From NCBI GenBank assembly GCA_020650975.1, contig JAIPMN010021381.1, forward strand, positions 1 to 22,549: a stretch of 22,549 nucleotides of DNA, given 5' to 3'. The notes below the pieces were generated by a model. It was given only the letters and a program-made list of their open reading frames with translations. It searched no databases and was not told the origin of the DNA. The position numbers and the translations under genes were made by a program. Source of the stretch: Apostichopus californicus. Taxonomy: Eukaryota; Echinodermata; Holothuroidea; Aspidochirotida; Stichopodidae. How positions within the stretch are numbered: position 1 is the first letter of the stretch; every line of letters starts with the position of its first letter. Of this stretch, positions 1 to 10,150 are shown piece by piece.

Positions 1-30
1 CCCCCCTGCCCCCCGCCTCGTACGCCTATG
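1..30. mobile_element. Terminal fragment of an inverted-repeat DNA transposon
   Basis: The window opens with a C-rich run followed by TACGCCTATG. Its reverse complement starts CATAGGCGTA and runs into G-rich sequence, the same layout as the left end of the element at 21832 (CATAGGCGTATGG followed by a G-run). It is therefore probably the right end of another member of that family, with the body lying before base 1. Only about 30 bases are visible, so the call rests on the end sequence alone. Confidence 0.35.
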
Positions 31-191
31 CTCACATTCGCCCGCGTGGATTTGTACTCATTCCAGTAACACTCTGCTGTATTTTGGTTTTATAGATATA
101 TGTATATATCAGTAATAACGTACTAGTACCACATAACGTACTCGATATTAGAGCCTTAGTCTACTCGTACTTATACCAAGGGGTAATCTAC

Positions 192-730
192 CGTACTCGT
201 GCATGGTACTCTTGTATTGTACACGTGCTGTGGTAATCATGCATGGTACTCGTGTATGGTACTCGTGCTGTGGTACTCTTGCTGTGGTAATCGTGCATGG
301 TACTCGTGTATGGCACACGTGCTGTGGTACTCATGCTGTGGTACACGTGCTGTGGTATTCGTGTATGGTTCTCGTGTATGGTACACGTGCTGTGGTACTC
401 GTGTATGGTACTCGTGTATGGTAGACGTGCTGTGGTACTCGTGTATGGTACTCGTGTATGGTACTCGTGCTGTGGTACTCGTGTATGGTACTCGTGCTGT
501 GGTACACGTGCTGTGGTACTCGTGTATGGTACTCGTGCATGGTACCCATGCTGTGGTACTCATGTATGGTACTCGTGCTGTGGTACTCGTGCTGTGGTAC
601 TCGTGTATGATACACGTGCTGTGGTACTCGTGTATGGTACTCGTGCTGTGGTACACGTGCTGTGGTACTCGTGTATGATACACATGCTGTGGTACTCGTG
701 TATGATACTCGTGTATAGTACACGTGCTGT
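192..730. repeat. Minisatellite of 40 units in two lengths (13 and 14 bp)
   Basis: I parsed the stretch by eye into 40 consecutive units with no leftover bases. There are 21 short units (13 bp, type GGTACTCGTGTAT or ending GCAT) and 19 long units (14 bp, type GGTACTCGTGCTGT). 21 x 13 + 19 x 14 = 539 bp, which equals the interval. The variant ACACGTG occurs only in long units and creates CACGTG E-box words. Short units never run more than two in a row and long units never more than three. Lack of stop codons in the unit leaves long open frames on both strands with compositions such as repeated WYSC and YGTRAVV. These are by-products of the repeat, not credible proteins. A partial unit follows at 731-741. 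Confidence 0.93.
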
Positions 731-2791
731 GGTACTCATACTGCACGTCTGCTTGCAGATATACATTAAGCTTCTGATTCATTTACTTTTACAGAATCAT
801 CTATTCTTACCATCTAATGATACTTTTCTTAAGAAAAGTCACCCAAGAAAGATTCCCCTAGAAGGAGAACATAACTATGCTACACATGATCTAAGCCTTG
901 AATGATCACCTTATGAAATTAAAATATTTTGGGATAATCACTTGATCTCTGTAAGTCAAATGTTAAGATTATTGAAGTATAAATTGAGTGACATCATCAC
1001 GCGTCTATTTAAACGTTCTAATATTTGGAATACTATGATAAATAAAAAATAAAAAAAAAATTTCAGTTCTAAAATTAGATAAATAACATTTTAAGAAATC
1101 AGAATACATATGTTATTTTGCCACTATTTCTTTTCAATCAGTATTCTACACATGAAAGCTGCTTCAAACTGCACTAACGTTAACCGTATAACTTTTACAG
1201 TGCATGTGTATCGTTTCAACGACAGAGCGCAATAACAACAGGCTAGTTTATTCTGCTCGATGTTTGCAAAAGTGATAACACCAGGGAGTTGTTTCCATAA
1301 CAACTCCCCGATAACCCCTAGTAATCATCCCCATGTATTGCAAACAGAGGCGTCACCCAGGGTGTAACCTGTATAATATGTTAATATCTCTTGTTGGGGG
1401 GGGGGGGTGGGGAGGTGTATTCTCTGTATGATATAAGAGAGCATGCCGTGTGTGCATGGGCTTTCCATATCGAAAACATGAAGCGAAATAACCGCCAAAC
1501 CGGTGTATGGATCTGCATTGTAAATGTTTATTTCAAGTGGATATCCAAAGATTGTAGATGTTCCCAAATGGCGCAATAAAAACATATAAGAACAATTATC
1601 AACGTTGAATATCATCTACCCATCCAAATGTCTATATCAAATAATGCTTAAATATTGCAAAAGCAAATGTTTTATATGAGCTATTACTGCAAAATAATAT
1701 TTTCCCGTCATAACGTGTAATATTCCAGTGAAGGTAACCACTCCCACTTAATGTTATTCACGTCCCATGAACTATATGTCACTTAAGATACAATGGGGTT
1801 TGTTTATTTTGTCAATCGATAGTATAGTTTTATTGTGTTTAGTTTGTCAATTTCCGGAAATTCTATCATCCCTGCCAAGCATTATTCAAAATGAGATTCG
1901 TCCAGACACTTTTTCTTATAAAATTGCTCACTACAAATTTTTGTTTCTTCCAATTTTTCTACCTAACAATGATTATTTGAATTAAAGTTAACTTGCCATG
2001 CTAATGGAATGCATTGTTAGGAGAATACTAATATCAAATCCTGCCGAATTTTTTGAGCAAAAATAAACAAAACAAAACAATAAAACAACAACAGAAAAAG
2101 CTGCTTTCGGTCCAGTTTCATGTAGAGGAAACCTGGACTTCTCTATGCATTACTGGACTCTGTTCTCCATTTACTATAAGGAGCGTATGCGTTCTGTCTG
2201 CTAACTGTCCAGGGTTACATATTATTATCCACAGTAAGGACTGTATTTCTGGTCATCTTGCCAATCCGTCAAAGTTCTCTCCATTGTAACTCTGGTTACA
2301 GTCCATAGAAACTATATATGACAAGAAAATAGGTTAAACGGTGTTAAGGGACCACGAATGAATTTCGTTACTATAGAGTGATAACACTTATATAGAAGGG
2401 GCAGCACCAGAGACGTGCGTAAGGAGCAAGGGGGGGGGGGCATGGCCTACCTCCCATTTGCATTGTTTTTAAAATACTTTGTTAAGCCTTTCGACTGTGC
2501 AAAATAGAAATTGGAAAATTCTCAAAGTGTTATTTCTGACCATATCATCCCTTTTTCCATCCCCTAAAAAAGCAGAGAAAATGTAACGACTACAACAAGA
2601 ACAACAAGAATAACGTCAAACCATATGAGGCTATGTCATATAGTAGAACGATTGTACATATTTCCGAACTAAAAATTATCGAATATATGTAACATATTTA
2701 GAATGAATGTTTTTGTGTTGCTTTCTCAAAGGAGACGTATAATAAGCCCATACTCGTATTTTAGCATAGATGTCTTGTTCTCCTAATGTAG
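731..2791. other. Gene-free AT-rich stretch
   Basis: No exon, RNA gene or protein family was recognised on either strand. Short open frames at 1391-1579, 1767-1985 and 2053-2289 lack recognisable motifs and splice context. Small features are a 12-G run at 1396-1407, a 10-bp hairpin at 1284-1308, and a 10-G run at 2431-2440. The last is preceded by GACGTGCGTAAGGAGC, which resembles the G-rich ends of the inverted-repeat element family found at 21832. It could be a further degraded end. Confidence 0.6.
1284..1308. repeat. Perfect 10-bp hairpin with 5-base loop
   Basis: GGGAGTTGTT at 1284-1293 and AACAACTCCC at 1299-1308 are exact reverse complements around the loop TCCAT. No U-run or neighbouring gene suggests a terminator. 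It may be part of an unrecognised repeat. Confidence 0.6.
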
Positions 2792-2797
2792 TTTGTA

Positions 2798-3356
2798 CCA
2801 TGGGCGCAGATCAGTCTTGGATAATGGTGGGGACGCGTGTCTCTTCTCTGATACTATCTATGCAGCGCGACCATTGGTTCGCGCGTAGCGTACAAGAATA
2901 TTCTTGGCAAATATACCTCCCAGATCGCCGGGAATAACACTTCCCAGACCCAATGATGCTCCCAAACCTCCTTAAATTTTAGATCTCATGGCTTAGAAAT
3001 TTAGTTTGGGGAAATACATGGGCGTCTGCAGAGAAAAAAAACCAGTGTACAAATAATCCAAGTAGACTTTTGTATACGATTGGTCTGGGGTCGTCTCCTA
3101 GTAAACAATTATAGACTGCCGCAAATGCGATTTCCGTCCAATATTTTACAACTGTGGATAAATATCATAAAATGAGAACTGCTGCACGTCAATTGCACAA
3201 TGCTGGATCAAACTGCGCCAAAGTTCAATACAGGGGAATTTGAAATGCAGCGTTTGGTCAAGACAAATTGGTGGGGGCACGGTGTATCATGTCTCCACCA
3301 CTGAAAAAGTTGGCGGGGCCTCGTCCCGCTGTCCCCACCAGGATCAGCGCCCATGG
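2798..3356. mobile_element. 559-bp non-autonomous DNA transposon with TIRs and 6-bp duplication
   Basis: The element starts CCATGGGCGCAGATC and ends GATCAGCGCCCATGG, which are near-perfect inverted ends. A second inverted block lies just inside (GGTGGGGAC near the left end, GTCCCCACC near the right). It is bracketed by TTTGTA at 2792-2797 and 3357-3362, a 6-bp direct repeat that looks like the target-site duplication. No transposase frame is present. The interior around 2870-3010 aligns with 21912-22060 (shared GCGCGTAGCGTACAAGAA and the CTCA(G)AT-GCCGG region), so this is a dispersed family. The superfamily is not assigned, because a 6-bp duplication is not typical of hAT (8 bp) or Harbinger (3 bp). 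Confidence 0.8.
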
Positions 3357-3450
3357 TTTGTACTCCTACTTGTACCTTACGCATCTTGGTATCACGTATA
3401 CACTATAGTGTAAAATTAAGTACACTTACACACATTTAGAACCTCGCTTG

Positions 3451-3520
3451 GTATACTCGTACTCATAACCAGCGGGAATTATACTTGTATACTCGTACTC
3501 ATGCTTTTGTACTCGTACTA
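3451..3520. repeat. Short direct repeats of a TACTCGTACT motif
   Basis: The 16-mer GTATACTCGTACTCAT occurs exactly at 3451-3466 and again at 3487-3502 (36-bp period). A shorter version, TGTACTCGTACT, starts at 3509. The core ACTCGTAC also occurs near 167-174 and resembles the unit of the 192-730 minisatellite (GGTACTCGTG). A related CATACTCGTATT lies at about 2749. This suggests a decayed or nascent relative of that array on the other side of the 2798-3356 insertion. Confidence 0.6.
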
Positions 3521-3769
3521 AAAGTCTGCATCAAACTAAAATAATTCAGCTTGAAAAGTTTGGAAAATGTTTCTCACTCTTTACAAAGAGACATCTGAAC
3601 ACATCTTCGATTGGGGGACACGATCGCCTCAAACAAACATGGATCGCTTTTCATTATGTACATAATACCTTGGACTGAAAGTAACTTTAACACCATTTCT
3701 TGTAATACCAAAAAAACAACCTTTAAATACACACACACTGACACACATACGGAATGCCATATGTATCAA

Positions 3770-4109
3770 AAATGTCCAAAACAGTAAAAGCATGACCAAA
3801 ATATCATTAGCATGTCCAAATGTATATAAACATTTCGAAACTAATATAAATATGTCCAAATATAATGTGAGCTTTTCCAAAATAATATGAACATGTCGAA
3901 AAATTATATGAACATGTCGAATGTAACTGCTAACTTCATATTTGTAGTGAACATTTTGGCGTTTGAATTCACGCCATTTGTGGCAAAATGTCCAGAACGA
4001 TATCAGCATGTCCAAAATAATATAAGCATGTCCAAAATTATATAAACATGTCGAAACTAATATAAGTATGTCGAAAAATAATATGAGCATGTCCAAAATA
4101 TTATTAGGA
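3770..4109. repeat. Interrupted 20-21 bp tandem array (CATGTCCAAAATAATATAAG type)
   Basis: Two blocks of a 20-21 bp unit are visible, about 7 units at 3770-3920 and about 6 at 3986-4109, with units such as CATGTCCAAAATAATATAAG and CATGTCGAAACTAATATAAG. Between them lies unrelated sequence with nested inverted repeats: ACATTTTG at 3951-3958 pairs with CAAAATGT at 3984-3991, and inside that TGGCGT at 3957-3962 pairs with ACGCCA at 3971-3976. The array keeps a 175-codon frame open on the minus strand (3629-4156). I read that as a repeat artefact, since the residues simply repeat (ILDMLI, HVHII). Confidence 0.85.
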
Positions 4110-5107
4110 CCATTCAAAATTCTATCTTTGTTTATATCAATAACAATTTGAAACAATACATTTATCTAGATGTCTTTCTTCAAAGACAAATGTTTACAAC
4201 AACTTTCTAACAAACTAGGCCTATGTCTGCGAAGGAGCATACGGCAAGGAAAAAAGGAGATTGGCGGAAAAGAAATGACACCGTTATCCCGTCTATATCT
4301 TATATTTCGCATAAACAAATGGATACCGTAAACTGCTCTGAAATTTTTCCAATCAAAACAAATTTCTCAAATAGGAGCTTAATTGAGCTTCTGCAGCATT
4401 GTTGCTCTTGTTTTTTATGCATGTACTCTACACAACGACCCAAGAACTACACCTCTCTCCGGTCGGCGTCTTTTACTCCATTACAGATTTCCATCCCCTA
4501 CCTAAGCCCCCACCCCCAAACAAACGTAATTAAAATTCCAAATTTGATCGATTTAAGTCGACATACACAGAGTTAAATTCATTTAGAGTCAATTTCATTT
4601 AGCTGTTATTTCTCCTTTCACGTTTTTTTTTTATTCTTTCTTTCCTTGATATGGTTGTAGCATTGGCACATTCTTTTTCGGTCAACGGAATTTAAAATAA
4701 AATCATCGGGAAGTTGCACCCTGTTTCAACATTTCTGATTAACAACATGAGATGAATTGATCACTATATCAAGGTCGTAATAATTTTGCCTCTCTTTACA
4801 TTTTTCTCTCCTTTCTATAATTTTTTATTTGTTACTTTATTTATTTATTTGCCTACGTAGGTATAAATTGCCTATTGGTACAATTTCGGTAGTCCGAAGT
4901 ATCAGATTGTGTTTCCTAGTATTTTCTGCCAAACACAATGTACTATTTAGGTACTGCGCCCTCTTTTCGTGCAAAGGGTACTGGCTAACTTTTCAAACAA
5001 AATTTTGCATGTGTCTTACTCCAGGGCCTATGTTGCTTACACAGCATTTACGTACCGTAAAGTTTCATTTAGCAAACACTAAATAGAAACAACAAGAGGC
5101 GATAACC
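4110..5107. other. Presumed upstream region and 5' leader of SRPRB
   Basis: No gene is recognised here. Immediately upstream of the SRPRB start there is a TATAAAT word at 4862-4868 and an ATTGG (inverted CCAAT) at 4874-4878. Neither has a proven relation to transcription, and the true start site cannot be read from sequence. A pyrimidine-rich stretch and a T-run lie around 4600-4680. The open frames at 4223-4576 and 4829-5086 have no recognisable motifs. Confidence 0.3.
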
Positions 5108-5222
5108 ATGTCATCGAAGATATTAAAAGAACCGATTGGAACATTCCAAGCCATATTTGATGATGAAAACTTCACGCAAGTTGCAATTATTGCAGCGGTC
5201 GGGTTTGTCATCTTTACCATAT
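5108..5222 (+). CDS. SRPRB: SRP receptor beta subunit, coding exon 1
   Basis: This exon begins with ATG in the context GATAACCATGT and encodes 38 codons plus one base. An acidic N-terminal segment (DDEN) is followed by a hydrophobic stretch from about residue 25 (VAIIAAVGFVIFTI), the start of the single N-terminal membrane anchor. It ends at a strong donor, T|GTGAGT, giving a phase 1 intron. In the known family, SRPRB is an ER-membrane Ras/Arf-like GTPase that anchors the SRP receptor alpha subunit, so that ribosomes carrying SRP dock at the translocon. Assignment comes mainly from the exact in-frame junction to exon 2, since the N-terminus itself is poorly conserved. The start is the first ATG ahead of the anchor in this frame. 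An upstream non-coding exon cannot be excluded. Confidence 0.75.
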
Positions 5223-5305
5223 GTGAGTCAACCTAGGCCTAACCTAAGTGTAGACCTAAGTTATATAGCCTAGGCCTAGTTACCCTTGGCATGTAGTTAG
5301 GAGTA

Positions 5306-5370
5306 GCGTTCAAATCGGAATCGGGCCGATAATTGCCAATCGGAACATAAGTGAAATCGGTAAAATTACG
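5306..5370. mobile_element. Possible degraded end of an ATCGG-rich hAT-like element
   Basis: The stretch contains GCGTTCAAATCGG, then ATCGGGCCGATAATTG and further ATCGG words. The intact element at 14250-15944 has the same vocabulary at its ends (GTGTTCGACCGAT, ATCGGGCCGAT on the reverse strand of its right end). A matching second end and duplication were not found, so this is either a solo relic or a chance similarity. Confidence 0.35.
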
Positions 5371-5834
5371 TGGAAAATAGGTATGTCATACCGATTATTC
5401 AAAAACACAAGGTGAAAATATCAACTGATGTTCTATGTTTGCTCTTTTACACAAAAAAAAATAAAATAAAGATCCCCTCTACTACTAGTCTAGGCCTACA
5501 TCTTTAACAATGTAATTCCATCAAATTAAGGTGCTAGGGTTGCTGATTTTGCATCCCTCGTTGTTTTATACTTCAAGGTTTCTCGTCACAGTCAGCATGG
5601 TAACAATACCAGTTCTGCGAATTGATGCAGTCACTGCAGTAGCACTAATGACAATGTGAATGTGCTGCACTGTAGACATAGGCATAACTACGGCTAGTAT
5701 CAGCTGCTCTGTCGCGTGATGTGATCATGTTTTACCAATGTAGAATTATCAGCAAACGTAGTGACAACAAGTGAAAATTGTGGCTTGGGCTTTCTTATGC
5801 TTGAATGTTTAACTGGTATTTGGTAAGCCAAGGA

Positions 5835-5859
5835 GGGGGGGGGGGTGTGGGGGTGGGGG
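5835..5859 (+). other. G-quadruplex-type G-run cluster in intron 1
   Basis: G11, TGT, G5, T, G5 on the coding strand satisfies the G3+N1-7 pattern for an intramolecular quadruplex in DNA or pre-mRNA. Homopolymer length may be uncertain in assembly. Confidence 0.5.
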
Positions 5860-7825
5860 CTATTACCTATTGATTCTAACAATTAACATGTTATTTGTAG
5901 TGGATAAGGCCTATGTTGACAAGCTTAGGTTATGTTTAGGCATGAAATGATCCGTAGTGCAGTATTTGATGCAGTAATTTGTAATTTGATATTTCTCACA
6001 ATTTGCAAAGAGTCATGCTTCCCGACCCATCCGTGGAACCTCTTTTATCTTCATTTTTTCAACCTGTCATCAGGCAGAGATAACTTTCACCCATATCCAT
6101 ATTTTCCATTATAGGAAGTTAACTTCAAGTTTACCACGGCAGCAGTCAAATAGGCGCAAAAAATGTCAACTATAGCGCACATCGTGTCTGAGGTTTACAT
6201 TTACTGTGTGTTCCCAACATAGTATTGGTCCATTGACCTTGATATGCAGACTTGGAAACCCGTCACATTCCTGCGGGAAAGACTTTGGTCAGATACATTA
6301 TACATAGATGCGTTGCTGTGCATATAGAGATATATTCAATGATATGTACATACATGTATACCTGGGCAGCTAGTGTGCTGGGGATACGATGTTTACGTAC
6401 GATCTCTTGTTCAACAAGGGCCCACTTACACAGGCCTTATATTGCAGCTAGGAAATATGATAGGCAAACTAGAGGTGTATTTTATTTTGTAGAAATTAGC
6501 AATAATGGTTTAAAACCGGTGAGTAAAGTTACTTTTTTTTTAACAAACGTAACAAGGAATGGAAAAGATGAAATAAGACAATCGAGGACGACCCGTGGCA
6601 TGAAAATTAATAACAAGCCGAACGTAAACTGAACTCATATTCATGTTCGGCAGCACGTATATCCTTCACACAAACCTGTTGAAAGAAATGTTTATCTTTT
6701 CCTTCGGTAGACAAGAAAACAGACTCTAGTTGAAAAAAGAAAAGTGGTTCAATGTTTTTCAATATTTTATTTTCACCACCTTCTGGTAACCACTGTGAAA
6801 AATCTCAAGTCCAATCTGTTACTCTCCAAATCTGAATTTACTCATAACCATATCATGACCTCAGGCCATTAACACCAATCGACCCCTAAGACACAAAAGC
6901 CTATCATTTATGACCTCACATCCGACCTATCTGATGTCAGACATGTCACTTCCAAAGTAACAATTCCAACAAAGCATTCCCATGATGCTCTGACCATTGA
7001 AATGACTCCACCAGGCCAATAATACAAACTGCATAGCACTTTAATTTGAAATGATCACTGAACACTCAAGAAACACTAAAATGCTGCTAATACAGCATTA
7101 GCTAATATAAACAAAGCACGGGATGTTTACATGATCCCTGCATAAAATTAATATATAATTACGGGGAATCCCCCTTTTGTGAACTGTGAACTGCGCAGAC
7201 TCACGCTATGATTCGGGTCTAAGCCAAGGTTACTGGCGCGCACACAATATCAAGTGATTGCTTGCTGTGGAAATGTTAATCTTAACGTTACTTTGTTAAC
7301 TGATATAAAATAACATGCACAACTATCCACAACATCCGCTAGTTTACACGGTGCTAGAAACTTAATAAAAACATTTCAAGTAAGCAGACTAAAGCGAAAT
7401 CTTAGGCTTAAAATGACAACGTGTATGGCAACTGTGACCACCAAGAATCCTAATGTACAGAAACCTAACGTGCAAACATTTAACAGTAGGGTTTGATTGA
7501 ATTATTCTTCGCAGTAGTCTGGAACGTTCTATATATATGATTAGTATAGTAATTTACTGATCCCATAATCAAAATTATGTGAGAAGAATTCTTGCTAATA
7601 TGCTGGAATCATTGGAATATGCCAAAGAATGTCGTTTTCCCATTGGGATATTTTAAAGCTTACAATTTCAAATTCAATTTGGAATAAGCCAGTTCGGAGA
7701 TACCAGCAGCTTATGATTACGTAACAGGTCAAAGAGTCGATTCTGAATAGTAGCATCACTCGACAACTTGTTTCCCCATCTGCATACACAATAGCGTTGT
7801 AACTCCAAATATCCATCGTTATATG

Positions 7826-8389
7826 CGGGGGCGGACTGGGTCTTAAAACCGGCCCGGGCATTTTCCACCTAGACCAGCCCATTATTCATTGATATGCTAC
7901 TTACATAGTGATCGCCATTGAGATTTTTCTGAATTTAAGGAATGCCTAGATGCAAAATGGTGCTATATTTCTCAATTTTGTAGGTTACAATAATCCTTTA
8001 AAAATGACCCAAAAATAAATTTCCAGAAACGACACTTGATTAAACTGAGGAAAGTTAAAAACGTAAACAAAAATAAACAAAATTATATGCTTTAGACTGG
8101 ATTTTATTAAGTTTATCAAGCATTTTGTGGCAACATGCTTGAAAAAAATGGAAAAAAACCTAAATAAAATCCATCAGCACGGACGGGTTGCCAATAGCAC
8201 GTTCTTTTGTTACGAACTAACAGACTAACTAACATGGTGATTTCATGAGCTGATTCCCACAGTTAAAAATATATTTCTACACAGACCGTCTGTATTCTAT
8301 TAACTACTGTTAAAATGGGCTGTAATTTTTACCAGGCTCCCCGGCCCACCGGGCATTGCCCAAATGCCTGTGTGGCCAGTCCGCCACTG
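7826..8389. mobile_element. 564-bp hAT-like non-autonomous element with perfect 8-bp duplication
   Basis: The ends are CGGGGGCGGACTGG on the left and, as reverse complement on the right, CAGTGGCGGACTGG. It is flanked by the exact octamer GTTATATG at 7818-7825 and 8390-8397. An 8-bp duplication plus CAGTGGCGGA-type ends is the signature of the hAT superfamily. The subterminal regions are GC-rich (GGCCCGGGCAT and the inverted GGGCATTGCCC region) while the interior is AT-rich. No transposase is encoded, so it would have been mobilised in trans. The GTTATATG octamer remains exact, which suggests a fairly recent insertion although the ends have diverged. Confidence 0.88.
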
Positions 8390-8425
8390 GTTATATGTAC
8401 TGAAGTCTTTCTTATTTGTTTCGAA

Positions 8426-8647
8426 ATGGAGGATGCAATATCCATCGATGATATTAAGCTATGGACGGTTAAGGCTTTGTAGGACATTCTAAGGCAGCGA
8501 GGACTTAAATTATCGGGAAGAAAAGAAGAATTTTTTCGCACTTGTTTTCGCTGCGAAGATATTGCCTCAGCTTGCCCCAACGTTGCAAAGTATATAGTAC
8601 AGCCAACAGTATGCCTACTGCATGAATATGATCTGCACTGGTTTTAA
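8426..8647 (+). pseudogene. Decayed SAP-domain reading frame
   Basis: From ATG at 8426 the frame reads MEDAISIDDIKLWTVKAL, meets TAG at 8480-8482, then continues DILRQRGLKLSGRKEE and on to TAA at 8645. The pattern W-T-V-x-x-L-x-x-x-L-R-x-R-G-L-x-x-S-G-x-K-x-E matches the SAP DNA-binding motif (two helices separated by a glycine turn). In invertebrate genomes such short SAP modules often sit at the N-terminus of multicopy, transposon-related proteins. No further domain follows, so this may be the first exon of a dead element copy. The in-frame stop and the absence of downstream coding argue against a live gene. It starts 37 bp after the end of the hAT-like element but is outside its duplication. 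Confidence 0.5.
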
Positions 8648-10055
8648 AGGCGAAAGTATTTGAAGTAAAAAATTTATCCAAATTCGTTATCTCATGATCA
8701 TTCACATACAAAAATAAATCTTGAAGAGATGATTTTTTATCGTATTAACATATTTTAGTAACAATAATATGACAAGCTACGACAATATTTTCCATGTATA
8801 TTTCATCGGTGCTATTCTATATATTCGTGTAAACACTATGCAACAAATTACATACTAAATACTCTTAGCGTTCAGCGAACGCAGTATCATTATCACCCCT
8901 GGACGTCTTTAGTCCTGAGGTGTAACGCAAAATTACATCTTTTCTGATGTGGGGAAATATTATTTCTTAAATTTCTGGACTACCACAATCAAATATAAGG
9001 CCATCATCTTAACAATTTTTCTGGGAATTCTCGGCTTAATCTCGTTCATTATTACTACAGTATGCTCGCAACGACAACAACACAGATTTTATTCACAAAT
9101 GACCCAGAGCAGAGGTCAAGCACATAGATTCGCTCATGCGTAAGTTGCATCTCCGAACAGGCTTATAGGCTTATTCTTCATTGATTACAATCAATCACAT
9201 GTTAGGGTTATAATATCATGGATGGCCAATTTTTTGTTCCTTTTTTTTTTGTATCAAGCAACAATTAGACCATGCAAATCATTTATTTAACATGCAATGG
9301 TTCAGTCAAGTTCCATTGGCAGTAATTACCTGGGCTTGACCTACATACAGTAACAGAACAGGAAAAATGTCCAAAATAAGACAGAACTTGTAACAGCAAA
9401 AATTAAAAATGTGACTGAGCCCTACTTGTTGGCTTTAACCATGTTAAGTAGCGGCTCCCACTCATGTGGAGTTGCAAAAAGTGGATTTTCCCAATAACAG
9501 TCCCTTCCTTGCGAGATGAAATTGTTACCAACATCCTCTGTTTCTGCACTGTATTCTGTACTGTGAAAGATCAGGCTGATCCTCTACCCAATCAAAGTCA
9601 GTGTGACAAGTTAGCTGTCAACGATAAGCAACCTTTGAGTTGAGTGAAGCTTCGGGAATTCTTTGCACAGTGTCGTGTGATGCCAGAAAGGAGAACACCT
9701 TTCAAAAGTCCTCAAATTTTGCAAATTGTGCAAAGTATTTAATCAATTTCATGTAGTCACGATTCAAATCATTAATGAAACGTTTGATCACTTACTAGTG
9801 TATTTTTCATCTGCCTCGAAAAGTTTTTTAAAAGAATGTTTATGCTAAGTACTGTTGTTATATATGTCACAATGAAGAACAACGACTAATTTATTTTTTG
9901 CCTGTCCTTTTGGTGGTCGTGAAACTCTCTGTATGAGAGAATCAGGAATTGCTATCTGAACTAAATTCACCGTTCGTCGAGTTTAGATATCGAAAAATAT
10001 TGTTTCTTTTCATAGCATGATAAGGATTATAACCAAAATTTATTTTCTTTCTCAG

Positions 10056-10150
10056 TGATTGTGCTGCTTCTCAGAGGAAGAAAAAGCAAGAAGAGAACCA
10101 TCCTATTAACGGGGGTTAGCGATGCAGGCAAGACCGCCCTCTTCACCAAG
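10056..10150 (+). CDS. SRPRB: SRP receptor beta subunit, coding exon 2 (P-loop)
   Basis: The exon completes the codon split by intron 1 (T|TG, Leu39) and adds 31 codons. Residues 39-44 (LIVLLL) finish the membrane anchor. Then comes a basic stretch RGRKSKKR, consistent with the cytosolic side. The first beta strand TILLTG leads into the P-loop GVSDAGKT (G1, GxxxxGK[ST]), which binds the GTP phosphates. This matches the SRPRB arrangement of one anchor directly followed by the GTPase domain. It is bounded by CTCAG at 10051-10055 and AAG|GTTTGT at 10151, giving a phase 0 intron. The motif alone could fit another Arf-like GTPase, but the anchor just upstream of the P-loop points to SRPRB. Confidence 0.88.

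Larger units (their letters stand above)
5223..10055 (+). other. SRPRB: SRPRB intron 1 (4833 bp)
   Basis: Bounded by GTGAGT at 5223 and a pyrimidine-rich acceptor ending TTTCTTTCTCAG at 10055. It starts with a cluster of AGGCCTA/CCTAGG words (5232-5275, again near 5493), a texture I associate with marine deuterostome introns. It hosts a degraded ATCGG-rich transposon end, a G-quadruplex motif, a hAT-like element and a SAP-domain relic, listed separately. Stretches 5900-7817 and 8648-10043 hold nothing I can assign. Open frames there (5932-6114, 6252-6632, 7595-7882, 8949-9143) have no family motifs. Confidence 0.7.

Noticed and set aside
199-905. Long overlapping open frames on both strands, up to 202 codons
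   Set aside because: They lie in the 13/14-bp minisatellite whose units lack stops; the products are simple repeats, and several frames are open at once.
3629-4156. Minus-strand frame of 175 codons with hydrophobic stretches resembling membrane helices
   Set aside because: The hydrophobic text comes from the AT-rich 20-21 bp tandem unit (ILDMLI, HVHII repeated); no start context, splice sites or family match.
6252-6632. 126-codon open frame in SRPRB intron 1
   Set aside because: No recognisable domain, no splice or promoter context, composition like surrounding intron.
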